Below are positions 9,467 to 18,124 of a DNA stretch of 64,000 bases, in pieces. Under the pieces are notes generated by a model. That model was not told where the DNA came from, searched no databases, and worked only from the letters and a program-made list of their open reading frames with translations. A program made the translations under genes and the position numbers. The stretch's first letter is position 1. Each line of letters starts with the position of its first letter. Origin of the DNA: Rhodococcus opacus B4 (lineage in GTDB: Bacteria > Actinomycetota > Actinomycetes > Mycobacteriales > Mycobacteriaceae); NCBI RefSeq assembly GCF_000010805.1, contig NC_012522.1, forward strand, positions 1,426,001-1,490,000. Reading direction: 5' to 3'.

Positions 9467-10504
9467 GTGACAAGACTCGACCCCGTCGACGTGGCCGGTC
9501 GCGTGGTGCAGCTGCTCGAGTCCGGGCGGCGTGAGTCGACGTACAAACTGGCGACTTTGCTCGCGCTCGTCGACATTTGCGTGGAGAACACGGCCGCACC
9601 GGACGGCAGCCTGACGGTGCCGATCAACGAGATTACGCATCGGATCGTCGCGTACTACTGGCCTCAGGTTCGCGTCTTCAACGAACGTGGGCGACTGTCC
9701 CAGAACAAGAGCGGCCGATCCGTACCGGACCGAATCGCCGACGTCCGCGTCCAGCTGGCTGCGGTGAATTTGAGAACTGCCGAGGCCGCACGGGAAGCCG
9801 ACCATCCCGCCTATAGGCGACTCATCCGTTCCCTGCGACTCACCATCGCGCAGCAACCGCTCACGCACCTTCAAACGGTCCCGCACGTGCGCAACGGTGG
9901 CACGCGGGACGACTTCCTCTTCGACGCATCCGGTTTCCACAAGAAGATGACGTTGGACGAGGTCGACCAGATCGGCACGATCACTCTGCGGCCCGGCATA
10001 CCGGAGGGCCTGCGGCGCACATCCGCACTTCTTCGCACCTTCATCCGGACCGCATGGACCCAGGACGTCGTCACCTTCAACCGCGCCGAACTCGACGCGG
10101 AAGACCTGGACGGCTTCTTGTTCGGCGCAGATCGATCTGCGTTGCGGTCCCTAGTGGAACCATTGCGTGACCTCCAGGACGATCTCTGTTTCTACTGCGG
10201 CGGGCGCATGGCGGCCGTCGTCCATATCGATCACGTCATGGCGTGGTCCGTGATCCCGATCGACGGTGTCGCCAACCTGGTCGCGGCCGACAGCCGCTGC
10301 AACCTCGACAAGTCGGCGAGCATCCCCGTCCGCGCGCACGTCGACCGCGCACTCGAACGATCGCACCTCGCAGAGGTCGCGCGCACAACACGAGTTCCGC
10401 TGTTGCACCGTCGAACGTCGTCTGCGGCAGCCGGCGTGTTCGGGTCCTTGCCCTCCGGGTCACTTCTCTGGCGCGGCGTTCGGGACTACGAATCGCTCGC
10501 TTGA
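9467..10504 (+). CDS. HNH endonuclease-domain protein
   Basis: The 345-residue protein ends in an HNH nuclease domain. The zinc or structural pair C241-x2-C244 is followed by HIDH (253-256), N270 and the C278-N279-x2-K282 tail, in the order expected for the beta-beta-alpha-metal fold. The N-terminal 200 residues are a helical region (TYKLATLLALVDI, RIVAYYWPQVRVF) found in a family of predicted defence or mobile-element HNH proteins. Its role there is unknown. It has no modification-enzyme partner, so a modification-dependent nuclease or an orphan is possible. GTG 9467 is the start in the track of conserved residues. A decayed copy of its 3' part lies at 25905-26003. Confidence 0.82.
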   Translation: MTRLDPVDVAGRVVQLLESGRRESTYKLATLLALVDICVENTAAPDGSLTVPINEITHRIVAYYWPQVRVFNERGRLSQNKSGRSVPDRIADVRVQLAAVNLRTAEAAREADHPAYRRLIRSLRLTIAQQPLTHLQTVPHVRNGGTRDDFLFDASGFHKKMTLDEVDQIGTITLRPGIPEGLRRTSALLRTFIRTAWTQDVVTFNRAELDAEDLDGFLFGADRSALRSLVEPLRDLQDDLCFYCGGRMAAVVHIDHVMAWSVIPIDGVANLVAADSRCNLDKSASIPVRAHVDRALERSHLAEVARTTRVPLLHRRTSSAAAGVFGSLPSGSLLWRGVRDYESLA

Positions 10505-10748
10505 CCGCGTCCACCGGCATTCCCTTCGCGCTGCACTGCCAGCACCGGAGGTTCGCCGATGAACGTCGCGTCGAGTCTGATCGTGTCGCCCGACATCTGG
10601 GTCGGTGGGCGATGAATGTCGACGCGTCGAGAGCATCGCCCGCATCGACGCCGGCCGGACCCTACCGGCGCCGTGCTGCGGGCACGGCGACGTTCCGTGA
10701 GTGCCGCCGACCGGTGGAGGGTGGGCGGATGCGCCGATTCCGCCACAT

Positions 10749-10788
10749 GTGAGTACTTATTAACGTCGGGAGGTTAATAAGTACTCAC
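10749..10788. promoter_or_regulatory. Perfect 16-bp inverted repeat (candidate operator)
   Basis: Two identical arms, GTGAGTACTTATTAAC and its complement, are separated by eight bases (GTCGGGAG). The repeat is AT-rich in a GC-rich setting and ends 31 bp before the GTG start of the CcbP-like gene. It most likely is an operator for an unknown regulator, or a hairpin that controls the downstream pair. Nothing else is recognisable in the 315-bp gap (10505-10819) between the HNH gene and that start. Confidence 0.6.
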
Positions 10789-10819
10789 AGGCGCCGGAGG
10801 CGCACGTATCCTCGGCGCC

Positions 10820-11128
10820 GTGAGATCACCGAATCGTGCGGCGCTCGAGGCCCTGGTCGCGGAGGCCACAGTCGACTGCTACAACGAGAGCGAATGCGTC
10901 ACCGGGTTCTACACCATGCTCGACGAGCATCTCGACATGCCGTTCCAGACCGAGGTGCTCGGTGCCCAGGTCACCGTGGCCGGCGTCGACCTGACCGACG
11001 AGAACATCGTGGCGATCTGCACCCGTGGCCGGTCGCGCCAGCGCATCCGAATCCTCGATCTGCCGTTGCCGACACCTCCGCCCGACGGTGCGCAGTGGAT
11101 CGACGCATACCGCCACTGGCTGCGATAG
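10820..11128 (+). CDS. CcbP-like small acidic protein (putative calcium-binding)
   Basis: This 102-residue protein resembles the CcbP family, named after a cyanobacterial calcium-binding protein that sequesters Ca2+ during heterocyst formation. The conserved core is DCYNESECVTGFYTMLDEHLDMPF near residues 20-43. It is followed by VAGVDL, an RIRILDLPLP strand and a C-terminal WIDAYRHW helix. Actinobacterial members are often found near mobile or plasmid-derived genes, and their function is not known. The start is GTG 10820, just after the 16-bp inverted repeat. The next gene follows after 13 bp with its own ribosome binding site, so the two are probably co-transcribed. Confidence 0.65.
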   Translation: MRSPNRAALEALVAEATVDCYNESECVTGFYTMLDEHLDMPFQTEVLGAQVTVAGVDLTDENIVAICTRGRSRQRIRILDLPLPTPPPDGAQWIDAYRHWLR

Positions 11129-11141
11129 AGAGGAACTGAGC

Positions 11142-12482
11142 GTGAACACCGGCGACACCGGAGCCCTGGGCGCGATCGGGGAGCACCGGATACGACTGAC
11201 CGAGCACGAGGCCCTGTCTAATCTGCACACGGTGCTGCAGCTGTGCGCGGCCGGCGAGCTGCGGTGCAGCGAGAAGACCGCTCGCCCCTCCGCGGCGACG
11301 GTCCGCGCCGTGGGCTCACAGCTCGCGCACGGCGATTTCTACCTGCACGACCCGATCTCGTCGTTCGCGTGGCCGCTGATCATCCAGGCCGGTGGGCTCG
11401 CCAAGATCGATGGCGGGCGACTGCGGCTGACCCCAAAGGGCCGTACTGCCCTGCGCAGGCTGCCGGCCGAGGTCATCTCCCAACTGTGGCAGCGCTGGCT
11501 CACCCATGCGGTGATCGACGAGTTCAGCCGAATCGAGCAGATCAAAGGCCAACGCGCACACAACGTCCTCACCTCGGCAAAGAATCGCCGAGAGACCGTC
11601 GCACGGGCACTGGCCGGCTGCCCACCCGGGGAGTGGATCGGCGTGGATTCCCTCTTCATGTCCATGCGACGGAAACGCTTGAACCCCAACATCGCCCGCA
11701 GCGAGATGGCGCTGTGGAAGCTCTATCTCGTCGACCCGCAGTACGGCAGTCTCGGCTACGACGGCTACCACCGGTGGGAGATCCTCGAGGGCCGCTACAC
11801 GCTTGCGGTGCTGTTCGAGTACGCCGGCACGCTGGGACTGCTCGACCTCGGCTACCTCCACCCCACCGGGGCCCGAACGGACTTCCACGACAACTGGGGT
11901 GGCGACGATCTGGATGCGCTGAGCAGGTACGACGGGCTGAAGGAGATCCGGCTCAACGCCCTGGGCTGCTACGCCCTGGGCCTGACCGACACCTACCAAC
12001 CGCCCACCGACGACGAGATAGCCCCGGCGCTGAAGGTGCTGCCCAACCTCGACGTCGTCGCCACCGGAACCCTGCTCCCCGGTGATCAGCTGCTGCTGTC
12101 CGCCTACGCCGAGCACACCGCGGACCGGGTCTGGACCCTCACCGCGGCGAGCCTGTTGGCAGCGATCGATGCAGGTCGCCCACTCGAAGACCTCACGGCC
12201 TTCCTCGCCCAGCGGACCGACCATGAGCTGCCCGGCTCGTTGAGGACCGTCATCGACGACGTCACTCGCCGAGCCACCCAGCTGACCGATCACGGCCACG
12301 CCCTCGTGATCGAATGCACCGATCCCGCACTCACCGCGCTCATCACCCGCGACCGCGCACTCCGAAGTCTGTGCCGTCCGATCGGCGACCGTCACCTCGC
12401 GGTCCCCCTCGACCGGGAACCAAAATTCCGCAAAGCCCTGCTGAAACTCGGCTACGCTCTGCCGGGACAGCCCACACCCTGA
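11142..12482 (+). CDS. Protein resembling XPB/Ssl2 helicase N-terminal domain (helicase-associated)
   Basis: The 446-residue protein lacks helicase motifs and resembles the helicase-associated XPB/Ssl2 N-terminal-like domain of actinobacterial proteins. Supporting features are the C-terminal pattern NLDVVATGTLLPGDQLLLSAYAE, the DRVWTLTAASLLAAID segment, HALVIECTDPALTALI and LAVPLDREPKFRKALLKLGY. The N-terminal half looks like a winged-helix protein. It may be a DNA-binding partner rather than an enzyme. GAGAGGAAC precedes GTG 11142. The close spacing to the CcbP-like gene and the shared upstream inverted repeat argue that the two form one unit. Confidence 0.6.
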   Translation: MNTGDTGALGAIGEHRIRLTEHEALSNLHTVLQLCAAGELRCSEKTARPSAATVRAVGSQLAHGDFYLHDPISSFAWPLIIQAGGLAKIDGGRLRLTPKGRTALRRLPAEVISQLWQRWLTHAVIDEFSRIEQIKGQRAHNVLTSAKNRRETVARALAGCPPGEWIGVDSLFMSMRRKRLNPNIARSEMALWKLYLVDPQYGSLGYDGYHRWEILEGRYTLAVLFEYAGTLGLLDLGYLHPTGARTDFHDNWGGDDLDALSRYDGLKEIRLNALGCYALGLTDTYQPPTDDEIAPALKVLPNLDVVATGTLLPGDQLLLSAYAEHTADRVWTLTAASLLAAIDAGRPLEDLTAFLAQRTDHELPGSLRTVIDDVTRRATQLTDHGHALVIECTDPALTALITRDRALRSLCRPIGDRHLAVPLDREPKFRKALLKLGYALPGQPTP

Positions 12483-12568
12483 GCGACGACGGGCTCCATT
12501 CGTGGGGGTGGCGAGGCGCGGCAATTGGGGCTGCCATCTTGGAACGCCGGAACGGTTCGAATGTGTTC

Positions 12569-12698
12569 AGCAACGTTAAGGTGTGATGCGAGCCATTCGC
12601 CGACTGCTTTGCCGGTCGGCGTCATTCTCAGACCCGCGGCACACTCGGCCACGCAGGCCCTTCGCCCGTCTGGTGCCCGCCGACAACTTAACGTTGCT
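12569..12698. promoter_or_regulatory. Pair of 12-bp inverted operator-like sites upstream of the LacI regulator
   Basis: AGCAACGTTAAG at 12569-12580 reappears as its exact complement, CTTAACGTTGCT, at 12687-12698. Each holds the palindrome AACGTT with a central CG, as in LacI-family operators. The second site lies 61 bp before the LacI gene's ATG. The distance between sites would allow looping. Binding by the adjacent regulator is an inference. Confidence 0.5.
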
Positions 12699-12758
12699 TA
12701 ATGATTTGGGTCACACTTAACCTCGGTGCATCCGATCAGGCCCGAGGAGGTGAAGCCC

Positions 12759-13847
12759 ATGCGAACGTCGCCTGCACGAACTGACGCACATCGACCGCAG
12801 CGTGTGTCTGCCGCCGATGTCGCGCGAGCAGTCGGCGTCTCGCCGGCCACCGTCTCCTATGTGATGAACGGGCGGTCCGGGGTGTCGGAGGAGACCCGCG
12901 CACGCGTCCTCGAGGTAGCCGAGGAACTCGGGCACACGTCGAGCGCCCGGGCGGATCGCCTCCGATCGCACCAGACCCGCGTCATCGGCCTCGTCCTGAC
13001 CGACATCGCCAATCCCTTCTACACCGAGATCGCGGCGGGGACGATCGACGCGGCCCGGACCCGGGGGTACGAGGTATTCCTCGCGCACACCCAGGAAGAT
13101 CCGGCGACGCTGCGGTCGGTGGTGGACGCGATGATCGCCCGGCACGTCGACGGGGTCGTGGTCACGGTCCTGCACCCGGACGACGGCGACGTGATTCGCT
13201 CGCTGCGAAGCGCCCGCATACCGCTGATCCAGCTGTCTCGGCGGATCGAGCGGATCGAGGCCGATTTCGTCGGTATCGACGACCGGGCCGCCGCATCGGA
13301 GATGATGGAACATGTTCTGGAGCATGGGTATCGAGACATCGTCACCATCGTCGGTCCTCGTGTGTCCAGCGCCTCCGCCGCTCGGGAAGAGGGATTCACT
13401 CGCATCGCCGAATCCCACGGTATCCGCAGCCTCGCCTCACACCACATCAGCACCTACCTCAGCGAACAGGGTGGCTACGCGGCCGTCGAGGGGCTCCTCG
13501 CGCGCAAAACTCTTCCGCGGGTGATCGTCTGCGGAAGCGATGCCATTGCGCTCGGGGCGATCAGTGCGCTGCGCGCGCACTCGATCTCCGTCCCCGAAGA
13601 CGTTGCCGTCACCGGCTTCGACGGCCTCTTCCCCGGCGCCTCGCCCCTGGTCGAACTGACGACCGTCAACCAACCCCGCCGAGAGATGGCCGAACAGGCC
13701 CTCGAACTCCTCACCCGCCGTATCGACGGAGCCGGCGGCTCGTATCAATCGGTACTGCGCGCCCACCAACTCCGCATCGGAACGACCTGCGGGTGCCCAC
13801 GGAAGGAGCCCACGACCGTCCCGGTGACGGCCGGACCCACTCCGTGA
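12759..13847 (+). CDS. LacI-family transcriptional regulator of the adjacent catabolic operon
   Basis: The 362-residue protein has the classic LacI architecture. A DNA-binding helix-turn-helix with hinge lies at residues 16-60 (SAADVARAVGVSPATVSYVMNG). A periplasmic-binding-protein-like sensor domain starts at IGLVLTDIANPFYTEI and includes the DGVVVTVLHP and IVCGSDAIALGAISALRA segments. ATG 12759 is chosen because a perfect GAGGAGGTG ribosome binding site ends 7 nt before it, and an upstream GTG at 12726 has no such site. It heads the MFS, PanE-like and BKACE genes and is probably their repressor, responding to the unknown substrate. Confidence 0.92.
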   Translation: MRTSPARTDAHRPQRVSAADVARAVGVSPATVSYVMNGRSGVSEETRARVLEVAEELGHTSSARADRLRSHQTRVIGLVLTDIANPFYTEIAAGTIDAARTRGYEVFLAHTQEDPATLRSVVDAMIARHVDGVVVTVLHPDDGDVIRSLRSARIPLIQLSRRIERIEADFVGIDDRAAASEMMEHVLEHGYRDIVTIVGPRVSSASAAREEGFTRIAESHGIRSLASHHISTYLSEQGGYAAVEGLLARKTLPRVIVCGSDAIALGAISALRAHSISVPEDVAVTGFDGLFPGASPLVELTTVNQPRREMAEQALELLTRRIDGAGGSYQSVLRAHQLRIGTTCGCPRKEPTTVPVTAGPTP

Positions 13848-13935
13848 GCGCGCCGCGCACACAACTTCATCACCATTTCTCCGACGCGCTCCGCGTCCGG
13901 GGACCACCTCTCGACACCCTGAGAAGGGCACTCCC

Positions 13936-15273
13936 ATGTCTGACAACCACTCCCGCACGGCGTCCGTGCCGCCCGGCGAGGACCTGAACCGCCTCATCTT
14001 CCGCAAGCTGATGCCGCTGCTGATCGCCGCGTACATCATCGCGTTCATCGACCGCACCAACATCGGGCTGGCGAAGCACCATCTGGAAGCCGATCTGGGA
14101 ATCTCGGCGGCCGCATACGGTTTGGGCGCGGGGCTGTTCTTCCTCGCCTACTCACTGTGCGAGGTTCCCAGCAACCTCATCATGTACCGAGTCGGCGCCC
14201 GACTGTGGATCACCCGGATCATGGTCACCTGGGGTCTGCTCTCGGCCGCGATGGCGTTCGTCGAAGGGCCGGTGTCGTTCTACATCCTGCGGGTGCTCCT
14301 CGGGGTGGCGGAGGCCGGCCTGTTCCCCGGCGTGATGCTCTACCTCACCTACTGGTTCGGCCGCGAGCAGCGAGCCCGCGCCAACGGATCGTTCCTCGTC
14401 GCGGTGTGCCTGGCGAACATCATGGGCGCCCCCATCGGCGGCGCGCTCCTGGGTCTGGACGGTCTGCTCGGCTGGCACGGGTGGCAGTGGATGTTCGTCC
14501 TTGAGGGGCTGCCCGCCGTGGTCCTCGCCGTCGTGGTGTTCAAGTATCTGCCCAACGGCCCGCTCGACGCCAAGTGGCTCGACCCGAAGCAGGCCCGGGA
14601 CCTCACCGCGCGGCTGGCCAAGGAGCAACAGGACGGCGCCGACGCGTCCGGCACCCATTCGTTCGCCGGTGTGTTCAAGGACAAGCAGATCCTGCTGGTG
14701 ATCGCCGTGTACTTCACCCATCAGATCGCGGTGTACAGCCTCACCTACTTCCTGCCGAGCATCATCGGCGAGTGGGGCGAGATGTCGGACCTGACGATCG
14801 GGTTGCTCACCGCCCTGCCGTGGGTGGCGGCGGCGATCGGCACGCTGGTCCTGCCGCGGTACGCCACCAACGGCCGACGCTCGCGCAAGATGCTGTTCGG
14901 CGGAATGTCCTCGATGATCGTCGGCTTCACGATCGGCGCGGTGTCGAGTCCGGCGCTGGCACTGGTCGGGTTCTGCATCGCGGCCTCCACCTTCTTCGTC
15001 GTCCAGTCCATCCTGTTCGCCGTTCCGGCGGCCCGACTGGCCGGCGCCGCCCTGGCCGGCGGACTGGCCCTGGTCAACACCCTCGGAATCCTCGGCGGAT
15101 TCGTCGGGCCCTTCGCGATGGGGCTGATCGAGACGGCGACCGACAACCCCTCCGCCGGGCTGTGGTTCGTGATCGCGCTCGTTTCCGTCGGGGCGGTGGT
15201 CAGTCTCACGCTCGATATTCGCGACCCACAGAAGACAACAGCCACCAAGAACGAAAGTCAGGTACAGGCATGA
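13936..15273 (+). CDS. MFS transporter, anion:cation symporter (ACS) type
   Basis: This 445-residue permease has about twelve transmembrane helices. The ACS-family pattern of aromatic and organic-acid importers is present near its start: FIDRTNIGLAKHHLEADLGIS at residues 35-55, then FLAYSLCEVPSNLIMYRVGAR. Relatives carry tartrate, phthalate, 4-hydroxyphenylacetate or glucarate with protons. The substrate here is most likely the organic acid degraded by the two downstream enzymes. A GAGAAGGG ribosome binding site precedes ATG 13936. The stop overlaps the start of the next gene (ATGA), so they are translationally coupled. Confidence 0.92.
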   Translation: MSDNHSRTASVPPGEDLNRLIFRKLMPLLIAAYIIAFIDRTNIGLAKHHLEADLGISAAAYGLGAGLFFLAYSLCEVPSNLIMYRVGARLWITRIMVTWGLLSAAMAFVEGPVSFYILRVLLGVAEAGLFPGVMLYLTYWFGREQRARANGSFLVAVCLANIMGAPIGGALLGLDGLLGWHGWQWMFVLEGLPAVVLAVVVFKYLPNGPLDAKWLDPKQARDLTARLAKEQQDGADASGTHSFAGVFKDKQILLVIAVYFTHQIAVYSLTYFLPSIIGEWGEMSDLTIGLLTALPWVAAAIGTLVLPRYATNGRRSRKMLFGGMSSMIVGFTIGAVSSPALALVGFCIAASTFFVVQSILFAVPAARLAGAALAGGLALVNTLGILGGFVGPFAMGLIETATDNPSAGLWFVIALVSVGAVVSLTLDIRDPQKTTATKNESQVQA

Positions 15274-16283
15274 CCGAACGGATCCTCGTCGTGGGCGCGG
15301 GAGCCATCGGCGGAGTCACCGCCGCCCACCTCGCCCGCGCCGGCCACGACGTCGTCGTCCTCGACGCCAACACCGAGCACGTCCGGTTGATGAACTCACC
15401 GGGACTGCGGTTCGACGAACTCGGCAGCACCTCTCACATCAAGATCACCGCCGTCGACACTGCCGCTCACCTCGACGGTCGCTTCGACTTCGCGCTCGTC
15501 ACGCTCAAGGCACCCTTCCTCGGCGTGGCACTCACACCGCTGGTCGACGGAAACCTGGTGGACACGTATGTGTCCCTCGGAAACGGGCTGGTGCAGAACA
15601 CCGTTCAGGAGCTCGTCGGCGCCGATCGGTTGGTCATCGGAATCACCGAATGGGGCGCCACGAACCTCGGTCCCGGACACCTCGCCCAGACCACCGTGGC
15701 ACCGTTCGTCATCGGCGAGATCGACGGCACACGGACCGACCGCATCGAGCGACTGGCGCGCGTCCTGACGGCGGCGGCCGACGTGCACGTCTCCGAGAAG
15801 ATCGTCGGCCAGATCTGGTCGAAGTTACTCCTCAACAGCACCTTCTCCGGGCTCGGCGCGATCAGCGGACTGCTGTACCGGGACGTCGCCGCCGATCCGC
15901 TGGGCCGGGAGGTCGCGTACCGGTTGTGGACCGAGGCGTACGACGTCGCCCGCGCGGCCGGTGTCGTCCTCGACGAGATCGTCGGCGTGCAGCCGGATCA
16001 CCTCGTCGTCCGTTCCGCTGACGACCTCGACCGCGCGGACGCCGCACTGAGCGTCCTGATGACCCGGCTCGGCGCCACGAAGGCCTCGATGCTGCAGGAC
16101 CTCGAACGCGGCGCCGTCACCGAGGTCGACGTCATCAACGGCGGCGTCTCCTCGACCGCCGCGGCAGTCGGCGTCCCGAGCCCGCTGAACTCCCGCATCG
16201 TCGAACTCGTCCACGACTGCGAACGCGGACTCCGCGAGCCGGGCCGCGACACCCTGGCCGCTCTGGCCACCGTCCCCGCCTGA
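15270..16283 (+). CDS. Ketopantoate-reductase-like (ApbA/PanE family) dehydrogenase
   Basis: The 337-residue protein has an N-terminal Rossmann fold with G9-x-G11-x2-G14 (VGAGAIGG). It also has the PanE C-terminal helical domain, including KLLLNSTFSGLGAISG near residues 188-203, where PanE has its catalytic Lys and Asn. True PanE reduces 2-ketopantoate with NADPH for CoA synthesis. Placement between an importer and a BKACE enzyme, and distance from other pan genes, suggest instead that this paralogue oxidises a hydroxy acid (or reduces a keto acid) in a catabolic pathway. It overlaps the MFS gene by 4 bp. Confidence 0.85.
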   Translation: MTERILVVGAGAIGGVTAAHLARAGHDVVVLDANTEHVRLMNSPGLRFDELGSTSHIKITAVDTAAHLDGRFDFALVTLKAPFLGVALTPLVDGNLVDTYVSLGNGLVQNTVQELVGADRLVIGITEWGATNLGPGHLAQTTVAPFVIGEIDGTRTDRIERLARVLTAAADVHVSEKIVGQIWSKLLLNSTFSGLGAISGLLYRDVAADPLGREVAYRLWTEAYDVARAAGVVLDEIVGVQPDHLVVRSADDLDRADAALSVLMTRLGATKASMLQDLERGAVTEVDVINGGVSSTAAAVGVPSPLNSRIVELVHDCERGLREPGRDTLAALATVPA

Positions 16284-16328
16284 CGGCACACCGCTGAGAA
16301 CCCCTCCCCCAACCAAGGAATCGAGACC

Positions 16329-17255
16329 ATGAACGACACCGTCATCATCACCTGCGCGCTCACCGGCGGAATGACCGTCCCCGCCCAGAGCAAGGCCATC
16401 CCGATCACCGTCGACCAGATCGTCGAGGAAGGGGTGAAGGCGGCCGAGGCCGGTGCCTCCGTCCTGCACGTGCACGTGCGCGAGGAGGAGACCGGGCGAC
16501 CAGTCGCAGACCTCGACCTGTTCGAGCGCGCACTGTCCGAGCTGAGGAAGAACACCGACGCCGTCCTCCAGCCCACTACCGGGGGCGGGCGAGGCATGAC
16601 CGTCGAAGAGCGCGCCTCGGTTCTGAAGTTCCGTCCCGAGATGGCCACCTTCAACGCCGGCAGCTTCAACTTCGGCCTCTTCCCCGTCGCCTCCCGCGAC
16701 CTGCCGTTCGCGGACTGGGAACGCGACTACCTCGAGGGCACCACCGACTACATCTTCAAGAACACCTTCGAGGACATGACGTACATGGCGCAGCAGATGC
16801 GCGAGTCGGATACCCGGCCCGAGATCGAGGTCTACGACGTCGGGCAGATCTTCAACCTCGAACAGCTGGTCAAGGACGGGGTGCTGGAGGCTCCGTTCAA
16901 CCTGCAGTTCGTGCTCGGGGTACTCGGCGCGAACGCTGCCGAGCCCGACCAGCTCATCCACATGCTGCGCACCGCCGAGCGTGTGCTCGGCAAGGACTCG
17001 TTCACCTGGTCGGCTGCCGGTGTGGGATACCGCGGCGAGTTCAACCTCGCCGCACTGTCATTGATGCTCGGCGGCAACGTGCGCGTCGGACTCGAGGACA
17101 ACCTCCGCATCAGCAAGCGCGAACAGGCCACGTCCAACGCGCAGCTCGTGCGGAAGGTGGTGGACCTCGCCGCCATGTTCGACCGGACCCCCGCCACACC
17201 GGACGAGGCACGTGCGCACCTGGGCCTGAAGGGTTCGGCCGCGGTCGCGTTCTAA
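16329..17255 (+). CDS. BKACE-family beta-keto acid cleavage enzyme (DUF849)
   Basis: BKACE enzymes use acetyl-CoA and a metal ion to cleave beta-keto acids into acetoacetate plus the CoA thioester of the remaining part. The founding member is 3-keto-5-aminohexanoate cleavage enzyme from lysine fermentation. The 308-residue protein is a TIM barrel with the zinc-binding pair H47 and H49 (LHVHVR) and the catalytic glutamate in GLEDN (E256). The SAAGVG segment precedes it. The substrate cannot be read from the sequence. The upstream PanE-like dehydrogenase may create the beta-keto acid. The start is ATG 16329 after an AAGGAA element. Confidence 0.92.
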   Translation: MNDTVIITCALTGGMTVPAQSKAIPITVDQIVEEGVKAAEAGASVLHVHVREEETGRPVADLDLFERALSELRKNTDAVLQPTTGGGRGMTVEERASVLKFRPEMATFNAGSFNFGLFPVASRDLPFADWERDYLEGTTDYIFKNTFEDMTYMAQQMRESDTRPEIEVYDVGQIFNLEQLVKDGVLEAPFNLQFVLGVLGANAAEPDQLIHMLRTAERVLGKDSFTWSAAGVGYRGEFNLAALSLMLGGNVRVGLEDNLRISKREQATSNAQLVRKVVDLAAMFDRTPATPDEARAHLGLKGSAAVAF

Positions 17256-17346
17256 GCCTCGGTCCGACCTGAGCCCATCCGACTACCGGAGAATTGCATC
17301 AGGCGACCGACAGAGCACGCCCGCCACTGGCTCTAATGTATTCGGA

Positions 17347-17865
17347 ATGAGTGACACGGATCCGGCAGCGGTCGACGTTGATCAGCTCGACGACGGCGAC
17401 TGCTACTGGATCGTCGGGAGCGGCAGCAAGCGATCGGGCCGCAACCAGGTGGAGGACTTCCAGGCGTCCGGTGAGTGGCGAATGGATCCCGATCCCCGTT
17501 ACGAGCCCAAGGTCATCGACATGCGGGTGGGCGAACGCATCACCGTCCGGACACGGAAGAACGTGACGGACGACGTGCCGTTCGACCGCCGTGACAACTC
17601 GATGTCGGTCATGGACTTCCATCTGCGCGGTGTCATCACCGACAACCCGGGCGACGGGTGCTCGGTCAAGGTGGAGTGGGAGAAGGCCGCCCCCACGCCG
17701 AGGCGGTACTACCTGTACACCAGCCAGGACACGGTGTGGCCGGTCGGCCGCAACATGCGCCCTGAGTGGGACGACCTCATCGCTTTCGCGTTCGACGATC
17801 AAGACCAGGACATCGACTACTTCCGCAACCTGCAGTTCTGGGCGCCGCGCTTCGGGGACAGGTGA
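17347..17865 (+). CDS. Standalone McrB-N-type (EVE-like) domain protein
   Basis: The 172-residue protein matches the conserved domain that normally begins McrB-like AAA+ restriction ATPases. Landmarks are CYWIVGSG at residues 18-25, the VGERITVRTRK strand, PFDRRDNSMSVMDFHLRGVI, the YYLYTSQDTVWPV strand and the closing DIDYFRNLQFWAPRFG. In those larger proteins the domain is thought to read modified DNA. Here the frame stops right after it and no AAA+ part follows, so it is a solo domain or what remains of a longer gene. A second, truncated member lies at 26421-26666. Family assignment is from memory of the motif pattern. Confidence 0.55.
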   Translation: MSDTDPAAVDVDQLDDGDCYWIVGSGSKRSGRNQVEDFQASGEWRMDPDPRYEPKVIDMRVGERITVRTRKNVTDDVPFDRRDNSMSVMDFHLRGVITDNPGDGCSVKVEWEKAAPTPRRYYLYTSQDTVWPVGRNMRPEWDDLIAFAFDDQDQDIDYFRNLQFWAPRFGDR

Positions 17866-17982
17866 CACGCTCGCGAGCTTTCTGGGTACAAGTTCTTCGG
17901 TACGACATCGCGTATTCCCCGAGCGAATGCCGCGCGACCGACGGATGGATGAACGTCAGGGCGACACACATCGAACGGCACA

Positions 17983-18124
17983 CGGACTGGACCTGCGCGT
18001 CACCACCCCACGTGGCGTGGCCGTGACCCGGGTCGGCTACGCAGAGCCACTCGACTCGGTCGACCAGTTACGTGCGGCGACAGTCGCTTTGACCAATCAA
18101 GCCCGGGCACTGACCGGGCTGTGA
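17983..18124 (+). pseudogene. Duplicated 3' end of the HugZ/DUF2470-like gene
   Basis: These 142 bases match the end of the gene at 7960-8769 in all but about 15 positions, and both reach a TGA stop in the same frame. The encoded tail (DLRVTTPRGVAVTRVGYAEP and onward) is almost the same. No start codon, split-barrel domain or other part of the gene is present upstream, so this is a remnant and not a gene. The copy is about 9.4 kb from the intact gene. Confidence 0.85.
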
